Assembly (NCBI GenBank): GCA_009760855.2 | Contig: WPIO01000010.1 | Coordinates: forward strand, 4,170,001 to 4,234,000 | Source of the DNA: Cristatella mucedo | Lineage: Eukaryota; Bryozoa; Phylactolaemata; Cristatellidae | Length of the DNA: 64,000 nucleotides | Direction of reading: 5' to 3' | Part shown: in pieces, positions 1-9,600 of the stretch | Position numbering within the stretch: the stretch's first letter is position 1 | Layout: every line of letters begins with the position of its first letter | Notes under the pieces: generated by a model | Database searches by the model: none | Told to the model about the DNA's origin: nothing | What the model saw: only the letters and a program-made list of their open reading frames with translations | Made by a program: the position numbers and the translations under genes

Positions 1-1015
1 TGAAAAGGTCGCTGGAGACCCTAAGCAATACTGACTCTGTGGAGTGATCAGCTCTAAAATCAGACTGGAACTTGCTTGCTAGGTTTGAAGTTTCAATATA
101 AGAGTTCATCTGGTCTGCCACAACTCGCTCCAGTGTCTTTGATAAGAAGGGTGAAAGGGAGACTGCAGCGTACATCCGGGCTCTGTGCTTGGTCTGCTTC
201 TTTTCACGTTTTATACTGTCCCTCTAGCCTATATGATTGCCAGGCACGGTCTAAGGTTTTGTTTCTAATAATAATAATAATAATAATGTACTTGATAAAG
301 CGCCCTCAGAGAACTTAATCTTTCTCTAGGCGCTTTACATTTGCTGCAAAGGGAAATGCAATTGAATGGTGAGTAAAATCATGCTTGATAAACAAACAAA
401 ATGATGGGCATGGTTAGGGGTGACATGCACAGGGTCAGCATGCAAATGTGGTTAGTGGCAGCATGCACAGTGTCAGCACGCATAAGCACATGAAGGACGA
501 ATCACAGGGACCCACTCAATGCTGTCCTAAATAGGTGTGTTTGTAAGTTCCTTTTAAAATGTGGTCAGGTCAGGGGATGTTCTGACGCAGGTCGGGTGGG
601 AGTTCCAGGCTTTGGGAGCATACGAACTAAATGCACGGTCTCCAAAGGATTTAAGGTTTGTACGGGGTATTTGTAGACTGTTGGATTCCGAAAAGCGGGT
701 GGTACGATGCTTGGCCTGATGGGAGAGTATATTCTATGCAAATGACACTCAGTTGTGCCTTTGCTTTGATCCCTCCCGACTCTCTAGCACGTTGAATGAT
801 CTTAACTCCCTCGCTGCATGTATTGATGACATCCGCACATGGATGGCAGCAAACATTAAAAAAAATGGAATCACGATAAAACAAACTTACTAGTTATGGG
901 AAAACTAAGCATGATTCAGAAATTGGAAAAATTACTGCTCAAAATCGGTCTGCCAGCGAGCGTATCTCCTGTTGCATCTGCACGAAATCTGTGTCCTGTT
1001 CCAAAGTGACCTTTC
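1..1015. mobile_element. Nested L2-like LINE fragments
   Basis: Bases 1-155 match the RT region in minus orientation. Bases 165-248 and 735-1010 match consecutive RT parts in plus orientation, including the YADD region (here YAND). Between them, 265-725 is a minus-strand LINE 3' end that starts with a (TAA)n tail. So a truncated copy is inserted in an older copy whose 5' part is inverted. Confidence 0.75.
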
Positions 1016-1503
1016 ATTATTGCCCCTTCCCTCAAGACATATATTTCCCCTTCCCTCAAGACACCGACCGCCCCTTTCCTTCGAGCTTGTCAGTGAGTTG
1101 GTCACACTCTTCCGATGATCTGAGACCGAGCTCTGCTGAGCAGTGCCGGGCACACCTGCCTTGCCTCTGTTGCCCAGAGCTGCGGTCACATTCACCATTT
1201 GCTTAATGCATTGGCTCGCCCTGCTTTTACTCGTTGCACCCACAATTGTAGTGAGCTATCTATGGCAAGCATTCATTTTTGCCAACCTACATTTTTGCTG
1301 TCATCTCAACAGTGGAGACTTGCTCGACGCCGAGCGTCTCACATTGTGCTCGATCGCACCTTGCTTGCACGCACTGCCTGCGGCCGAGCAGAGTGGCACA
1401 GCCCTGGCAGAGCGACTTGCTGTGCCCCCTGGCGACCCTTTGGCGGCACCTTATCGGTTAGCTCGTCACCGTGGCAGCTCTGCTGGCCGTCTTTTTTGCG
1501 CAG

Positions 1504-1685
1504 CTGCTCATGGGACTCGGCTCGCAGAGTGCCGACAAGAAGTCGAGCGCCTCCATAGCCTGCTTCTTGGCCGCAAACGGAGCGGACCTCAACCTGAAGA
1601 ACAAGAAGGGCCAGACACCGCTCGACCTCTGCCCCGACCCCAACCTGTGCAAAGCGCTCGCCAAGTGCCACAAGGACAAGAGCAG
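1504..1685 (+). CDS. MIB1: MIB1 penultimate exon (last ankyrin repeat)
   Basis: The acceptor is a pyrimidine-rich tract ending cag at 1501-1503. The donor is AG|GTGAGC at 1686. The exon enters in phase 0 and exits in phase 2. Confidence 0.85.
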
Positions 1686-2841
1686 GTGAGCCTCAGGCCG
1701 GCCGGAGGGAGCGTGCACACGAGCTCGCTCTTTCCGGTCGAAGCTGTCCGCGGCGGGTGGCACTGGCTAGTGCCGTCGAGCAGCGTTGCTATGGCGCAGC
1801 TGCCGCTCTGGGTGCCGAAAGGGGATCGCTCGACGGGCTCGGGACTTGGTCACGCGAGCTCTGAGCTTCACCAACGACGTCGCTGCCGTTTGCTTCCAGT
1901 ATCTGCTGCCTCTGCAGCCACCCGAGATCGCCGAGCACACGTGCCCGCCAGCGATGGCGTTCGACCGTTTTGTATCTGGTTAATCTGTTTGCAGCCCGCC
2001 GATGAACTTCAGCAGCAGCAGCTCGAGTCCGGTGCCGACGGCTCCCTCCAACACAGCCGACCCGGTGCCGGTGACAACTGCGCCGCCGGCGCAGCACAGC
2101 AGTGCGCCGGCTGGGGCTGCCGCCGGCTCGCTGCCACCGACGCTCGAGGAGTGCATGGTGTGCTCGGACGCCCGACGCGACACGCTGTTCGGCCCATGCG
2201 GTCACGTGACCGCCTGCTCGTTCTGCTCCTCGCGAGTCAAGAAGTGCTTGCTCTGCCGCGCCCACGTGCAGGCGCGCACCAAGATCGAGGAGTGCGTCGT
2301 CTGCTCGGAGCGCCGTGCCAGCGTGCTGTTCCGACCGTGCGGCCACATGTGCGCGTGCCGCGGCTGCGCAGCGCTGATGAAGAAGTGCGTCCAGTGTCGC
2401 GAGGCCATCGCCGAGTCGGTGCCATACGTCGTCTGCTGTGGCGGCGCCGCTGCCAACGTCCAGGCGCCGCCGCCGGGCTGCGACGATCGCTCGGCGACTC
2501 CGCCTCCGCTGTCGTCGCTGCCACCGCACGCCGTCCAGACGCCGTCAGGACATGCCACACCCGCTCCATCGCCTTCGTCGGCGCTGCTCATGAACAACGG
2601 GCAGAAGGACGTGAGCAGGCCGTGCGGCGGCGGCAGCCTGGCGGCCGCCGACCACGATGTGAGCAAGCTGCGGCAGCAGCTGCAGGACATCAAGGACCAG
2701 ACCAGCTGTCCCGTGTGCATGGACCGCCTCAAGAACATGATCTTCCTGTGCGGTCACGGCACGTGTCAGCTGTGCGGCGACCGCATGAGCGAGTGCCCCA
2801 TCTGCCGCAAGGCGGTCGAGAAGCGCATACTGCTGTATTAG
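1504..2841 (+). CDS. MIB1: MIB1-like E3 ubiquitin ligase (mind bomb 1), C-terminal part
   Basis: Two exons joined in phase (exon 1504-1685 ends AG, exon 1995-2841 starts C, giving Ser). Exon one encodes the last ankyrin repeat ([15 protein letters not shown], then [18 protein letters not shown]-like). Exon two encodes a Ser/Pro/Ala-rich linker, two RING-like modules (LEECMVCSD...FGPCGH and IEECVVCSE...FRPCGH), a spacer ending in [10 protein letters not shown], and the C-terminal RING (CPVC...FLCGHGTC...[15 protein letters not shown]). This module order and the C-terminus ending in LLY are typical of metazoan MIB1. The family ubiquitinates Delta/Jagged ligands to drive their endocytosis in Notch-sending cells. 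The N-terminal MIB/HERC2, ZZ and earlier ankyrin exons must lie left of the window. The linker before the first RING is longer and more Pro/Ala-rich than I expect for vertebrate MIB1. Identification is secure; the start of exon 1504 rests on the tract cttttttgcgcag. Confidence 0.93.
1995..2841 (+). CDS. MIB1: MIB1 terminal exon (three RING modules)
   Basis: The acceptor is atctgtttgcag at 1983-1994. One base completes the Ser codon. The exon is open for 281 further codons to TAG at 2839-2841. All zinc-ligand cysteines and histidines of the three RING modules are present. Confidence 0.93.
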
Positions 2842-3322
2842 TAGCCCGCAGCGCTCAATGCTCGCGCCCATCGCGACCGCGGTGCGCTCCACTTTGAGCT
2901 CCACTTTGAGGGGTTGCGGGGGAGGGGAGGGGAGGGAGGGGAAGGGAGGGGAGGGAGGGGAAGCCGCAGCTCGCTTAGCTCGTTTAGTGTGTACTCGTGC
3001 AGCTCGTGGCACATGCGTTATTCAAGACTATCGTGGAATGTATCGCCGTGCCGCCCTCACAGCCTCTCTCCCCTTCACGCCCGCCGCCGGTGGTGAGAGC
3101 GATCGACTGGGGCGGTGGCTGTGGCATGCCGCTGTGCGTGTCGAAGTTTTTATTATTAGCCAAAGTGCAAGTACCGCCGTTCGTCGTTTTTTCAACAGCG
3201 GTCAAGTAGCAACAGGCTCCGCGCCACTGCCTGCTCATCTTGTAGTGGAAACTGATCTGCTAGCGAAATATACGTGCAGTCCGCTTCCTTCGAGTTATTT
3301 GTGCCACCGCAAAAAACCTCCT
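2842..3322. other. Convergent intergenic spacer MIB1/ENKD1
   Basis: This 481-bp gap separates the two stop codons. It holds a GGGGAGGGGA-type purine-rich stretch at about 2912-2963. I saw no clear AATAAA for MIB1 on the plus strand. Confidence 0.6.
3149..3154 (-). terminator. Candidate polyadenylation signal of ENKD1
   Basis: AATAAA reads on the minus strand about 170 bp downstream of the ENKD1 stop. The position is plausible for a 3' UTR end. No transcript evidence is available. Confidence 0.5.
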
Positions 3323-3480
3323 TCACTCAACTTTCACGAACACCTTCGGCCTCGAGAAGATCTTGATCGCCTCTTCGACCTCAGCCAGTCGGGTCTCAAT
3401 CTCTGCCTTGGCCGTCCGAAGCCGCAAGGTGTCGCTTCGAACCGGCATTGCCGAGAGCTTCGAATGCAGCTCCTTGTGCG
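3323..3480 (-). CDS. ENKD1: ENKD1 terminal exon
   Basis: The acceptor reads ctctttctcccctctgcag on the minus strand, just above 3480. Two bases complete a Ser codon carried over from the previous exon (TCG). The exon encodes HKELHSKLSAMPVR and ends VFVKVE with TGA at 3323-3325. Confidence 0.92.
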
Positions 3481-3631
3481 CTGCAGAGGGGAGAAAGAGA
3501 GCGAGCCGCCGATGAGGCGACATAATTGCCGACGGCAAGCTGCTGTGCAGCTGCAGTCGTGACCAAGCCACGGGCGAAGTCTGCCAGCAGAGACGAGCAG
3601 TTTTCCGGTGGAGATGGCGGCATGAAGGCAG

Positions 3632-3699
<68 letters not shown>

Positions 3700-6600
3700 A
3701 GCCAATTCCAATCGCAGGCGGAAACGAGGCAACGGGGAGAAGGCAGCTGCATTGCATCCGCACCCAGGCCGAAAACTCACATTTCCGCAGCAGCTCGCGA
3801 GTTTGTTGCTGCTCAGCTGCCGACATGAGTCGATGTCCGGCCGGATGGTCGGGGTCAGGCATCGAGCTCAGCCGCTCCTGCTCTTTCCTTTCCCTCTCTT
3901 CCTTCCGCAATTGCAGGCTACAGCGACAGTCGGCCATGGCGGGCTTGGCCAACAGAAGCCTCTACACTGGCTGCTGGTTGCCGCCCCTCTAGCGGCAGCC
4001 ACCTGATGCACCGGCTCGAGTGCCCGCGCCTGCCCGAGCGAAACGCCTGCAGGGTGGGGTGGCGGAAATGCACCTGCAGGCTTCACTGGGTGAGGCTTGT
4101 CGTGCTGACGCAGGCAAGCAGCAAAACGAGCGCGACTCGTCCAAAAGCAGTGCTCCTCCCGAGCTCCAGTGACCTCGAGGCGTGCGACTAGCATGGAGCG
4201 GCCACACGGCGACAAAGACGATGCAATGACGACGAAGGCGCCGTGGAGGGAATTCGCGTCGGCATCCACAGCAGGATGCGCTGCTAGACCGGACCGTGCG
4301 TGCAACACTCACTATTTGGGCACTGCGCCCATCGTGGTCAGCTTCCACTTCTCGTGCGCCTCCTCTTTCTGCTGCACGATGGCGTCCAGTGCAGCGGTGC
4401 TCGGGGAGCGGCGGAGCGGCGTGCTTCGAGCCACGATGCCGTTGATCTTGATGAAGTCGGCGCTGTTTCGAAGCGAGTGCAGCTGAAGAACAGCACACCG
4501 GGAACATTTGCTGATCGCGGCTTTTTCAACGAGTGCGCAGGGGCGCGAGGGGGGAGGCCGGCGAAGCAGGCAGGGAGGGGTGCTAAGATGGTAAGCTGGC
4601 GAGACGAGAAGTGGAAATGAGTTTTCGGTCTGCCGCATTGCTCGGCCTGGACCGCTAGCTTTAAAGTGCATGCCGCCGCCGCCACTCACGCTGTTACACG
4701 AGGACGATCGCTTGAGCGACAGCTTCTCGACGACTGCTGTAGCCGGAGATCGTCGGCCGTTAGGAGCCTGCTGCTGCTGCGACTCTGCCGATGGTGGTCG
4801 TGCCGGTGCCTCTGGCGGAATGCCCGTTCGCGAGTGTGCCCGGAGATAGTCTGCTGTGCGTGGCCTTGGCAGTGGCCGCTCGTTCTGTCAAGCACAGGTC
4901 GGCAGTGAATTAGATCCCAGGGAGCAGGATAGCATGCTGAGTGTGGCACAGTCCTGCGTTTACACATGCCACACTCTGACATGCAACATGCCGGCCAATG
5001 CATAGTTTTCGACCAGCAGCAGATCTGCTGTTCTAAAGTCACAGTAGCAGTCAAGCTAAAAGTGACGATCTAATACGGCTGCCATTTCTTTCTCACCCCC
5101 TCTCTTTTTCTCTATCACTCCCTCTTTCTCTCCCACTCTCTCTCTCCTCGTCCTAGATTTTGTTCCATCCAATGTCACAGTGATCATTGTACAAAGTTGC
5201 AATCAAACACATGCTTGTCTCGATAAAGTAATTCTATTGAGAGCCAAAGCAAAATTAAATAGTCCAGCCTAAACAGTACCAGGAAGCTAGTAAGGTTTTT
5301 ATCAAACCATAGTAGATAGCCCCTAATTTTAGACAGGGAATTAATGCAATAGCTAGCTGTGCAAATGGTCTTAATGAAGCTTTTGAACTTATTACATAGG
5401 ACACCTAAATTCCGAGCACATAATGAAGGTTGCACAGCAGCATCACCAATTACAAGAGCAGTCTCCTAGGCCAGCCACATGCTTGTGGCAGCCTATGAGT
5501 AGCAGCTTGGTTTTATCATCGTTTAATTTAAGGAAATTGGCCGACATCCAGCATTGAATGCCTGCAAGGCAAGCAACCAGTTTATCAGTCGCAGCAGCAG
5601 ATTCCAAGAGTTTAAATTACTAATACAGCTGAATATCGTCAGCATAGAAGTGAAGATCCTGACTGACATCGATTACTGCAGATCATACCAATCCACCCTG
5701 GCTAAGGCTAAGTCAAGCGTCTATGCAAATATTATTGAATCACAGATGCACAATCCAAAATTGTTGATGTCTACAATCAACCATCTCCTTAACCACTCCC
5801 AGATCAGCTCCATACCCAGTGATTCATGTGGCGATCTAGTGGATCGCTTTGTGGCTTCCCTAAGCAAGCACCATCTCTTCCGGACTCTTGTTCCTCAATA
5901 ACAACCCTACGTGGCTCCCTTCCCTCAATCCTGTGCATTACCTCAGTGTCTACATTCAAGGAGGATACGGGTGACCTTATTCTGAAATTTATTTACCAAT
6001 CGAAGAAGACAACTAGTATTATAGACCCTATACATACTGTCCTACTTCTACGATCCATAGATCTGCTGCTGCCATGCATAACTAACATAATAAATATGTC
6101 CTTTGTCCTTTTCCCCTTTCAAAAAGGCTGCAGTTAGGCCACTACTTAAGAAAGAAACACCGGATCTAGAAAATTTGAGCAAATTCCGCCCAGTCTACCA
6201 TCTACCGCTCCAATCAAAGACGAGTTGTAGCAGAACAGCTGAACCCTTACATTGAAACTTCAAATCTAGCAAGCACGTTCCAGTCTAGTTTTAGAGCTAA
6301 TCGCTCAACAGTCAGCATTGTTTAGGGTTTATTAGGACCTTCTCAAGAATTGACTTAGGTACAGGTTCTCTGCTTGCTTAAAAAAAATATAATTCATTTG
6401 TATAGCATCCTAAGAGCACTTAATATCTATTCAGGCCCTTCACATATGCCTCCGGGCTCGAGTCCACGACCTCAGCCAGACCTTGGTCGGGGCAAGCACA
6501 TTAACCGCTGGACCAAACTAGCTCGGCCTTTCAGAAACTTCAAACCTAGCAAGCACGTTCCGGTCTAGGTTTAGAGTTAATCACTCCACAGAGTCAGCTT

Positions 6601-9600
6601 GCTAGAGGTTTATTAGGACCTTATCGGGAATGTTGACTTAGGTACAGGCTCTCTGCTTGTTTAGCTTGATCGTTCGGAAGCGTTTGATACTATTCATCAC
6701 CAAGTCCTTCTCGAGTGCCTCTCACTTCGCCTGGACATCATTGGCACTGCACTCCAATGGTTTGAAGTCATATCTCAACGGGAGAAACCCGAGTGTTGAT
6801 ATGAATGGAAAAAGATCATCTGATGTATCATTGAATTATGGGGTTCTCAGGGCTTTGTGCTTGGTCCACTTCCCTTCATAGTTTATACTCTTCCTTTTGC
6901 CGATGCGATCACCAAGCATAATCGAGGCTTTCACTTCTATGCAGTTGACAATCATTTGTACCTTCTATTTGATCCCTCCCGATCCTACAGCCTTTCGAAT
7001 TCTCTCAATTCCCTTGATGCATGCATTGATGACATGGATGACAGCAAACTTTAAAAAAAATTGATTGACGATAAAAACCAACTTACTAGTTATGGGAAAA
7101 CCAAGTGTGATTCAGAAATTGGAAAGATTAATGCTCAAAATCGGTTCTTCGAGAATATTCCCTGCATATGCAGGTAATCTAGGTGTCCTGTCCCAAAGTG
7201 ACCTTTTACTAGGTACACACATAAGACCCAGTCAAGTCTGCCTACTTTTAGCTGCATAATATTACTAAAATTTAGGCTTGCTTAGACATGGATACTACAT
7301 CAAAATTGGTCGGTACATTTGTAACATCCTGTCTCGACTTCTGCAACTTACTGCTTGCTGGTCTACCGGCCTTTGCAATCAGGTGCTTACAGTCGGTGCA
7401 AAGCCCTGCAGCTAGGCTTGTCTGTCGTGAGCATCGCAGTTGCCACATCACACCACTTCTTGCCGACCTTCGCTGGGTCCTAATTAAGCAGCGCACATCG
7501 ACTTCAAGGTTCTGTCACTCACTTTTAGGTCCCTTCATTCTCTGCCTTCAGCCTATCAGTCAGAACTACTCCCGCATCAGGCTTGGCACCGTACCACCTA
7601 CTTTACTGAATGAAATCGTTTTCCTTTCGTATCCTCCTGATTGACGTCACGGCTTCCCCTGACTTGAAAAACACACCTGTTTATCACAGCATTTAGTGGA
7701 TCCTTGTGATTTGTCCTTTGTGTGCTTATGCCTGCTGACACTGTGCATGCTGCCACTAACCATATTTGCATGCTGACCCTGTGCATGTCACCTCTAACCA
7801 TGTTATGCTTGCTGACATTGTGCATGCTACCACTAACCGTACGATCAAGCTTCCATCACAGCATATAAAAGTGCATACAAACAGATTAGGTTCTCCGAGG
7901 GTGATATACAAATATTTTATTATTACTACAGCCGATCACATGGGCCCGAATAACTTTTTCTTGAGGCTCGGTATTATCATAGTATAGCTAAGGACTGAAT
8001 ATGGTTACTTGTGAAAATCCACAAGTGACTGGTCTGCAGGATCAGACTAGACCACGTATAACACTGATTGAACACGGTCGGATAAGTACGATTCGACAAA
8101 TGTCAGTGCTTTGTCTGCCAGACCAATCATTGTTCTTAGTCTTTCAAGTACACTATCCTGATCAATAGTGGCAAAGGCAGCTGACAGATTGAGTAGGACA
8201 GGGTAGTGTTATTACCACACAGATTGAGTAGGACAGGGTAGTGCTATTACCACCGTCGTTGCTGCTTAGAATATCGTTAGTGTCACACGAAGAAGAGTAG
8301 TTTCAGTGGAGCAGTTTTCCTTGAATCCGACTGACATTTTTCAGACAACTCATTCTAACAATGTGTCGCAAAAGCTGATTAGCAACAAATCTTTTTGGGA
8401 ATCTGGGACAAAAAAGGAAGAAAGGATACTGGGCAACAGTTTGCTAGGACGTCTGAATCAAATCGGGGCTTTTTAAGCATTGGTCGAAGTTTGCCTGATT
8501 TGGAAAGACTTTGGAGTGAAAGCTTTATCAAGAGAACCTAAACAAAGCCGAGTTATGGTTGGACTAAGTTTATATGAAAGTGAAGACCAGATTGCATAGG
8601 GTCACCACGTGTTAAGCTCAATTCCATATAAACCTCTTGAAGCTTGAACCTCAGTAGCTGCAGTGCACCTTCCAGCATAATCTGTATAGCTCACCTACCA
8701 GTATGAAAGCATCCACTACCAACTAGCCGGCCGAGCAATTATCGACTTGAAACTAATGTGAGCACACCATGAAAAGGATCTGACACGAGGGTGATCAGTC
8801 GACAAAGTGAAACCAGCTGAAAAGAATGGTCAGCATATGAGCAAGGGCAAAAGCTAAGCCTCACTGTCTGGTAGCATAACCTTGTGACTAAGCAACTACA
8901 GCCTGACAAGCCAGCAATTTCAACGACCAAACAGCGATTTCAGGGAATCTAAGCAAATATGTGATCGGATAATAGCGTTTGAAGTGCTCAGAGGCAGGCA
9001 AAGCTATTCAAGTCGAGCCGTTGAGGTAGCGAGCACACACTTGGTGCGCGGTTACTGATCTCAAGCACAAAATTGTTGGGGATATATAAGTATGAAGTCC
9101 ACAAGCTGGATAGTGGCTATGGACAGGCAGCAGTGAGCAGTTCAGCCTTGTTGTTGACTTCTGGTATGCTCATCTCCAAGAGCAACTGGTATTACGTTCT
9201 TGTGAATATGGGCAGGCACTGGTGCCATTGCAAAAAGTAAAACTTCTTTGGCACCAATCGTCAAAGAAACACCAGAGAATTGCAAGTATACGGAATCAAT
9301 ATTTATTCTGTGCTCTGTGCATGAACAAGACCAATACTACTACTACTCCTACTACTACTACTAATAATAATAATAAGAACGATGGTAAAAATAACAAGAC
9401 GTTTGTATAAGGCCCTCAGAGAACCAAAGCTGTTTCTAGACAGTTTATATACACTGCAAAATAAGCGGGTCAATGTCGTGATATGCACAATGTGAGCGAC
9501 AGTTCACAAATGACAAAGAAAGCAGCAAGGAAAAGGTGGGTTTTTTGCTTCTTTCCAATACAGTCAAGTCAGAGGATGCCGTGACGTAGGTCGGGAGTGA

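Noticed and set aside
1789-2738. Long minus-strand open frames opposite MIB1
   Set aside because: Shadows of the GC-rich RING exon with Arg/Ala-rich composition and no family signature.
1143-2897. Long plus-strand open frame of 584 codons over the MIB1 region
   Set aside because: It is a GC-rich shadow frame crossing the MIB1 intron and exons in the wrong frame; the RING modules are in another frame.
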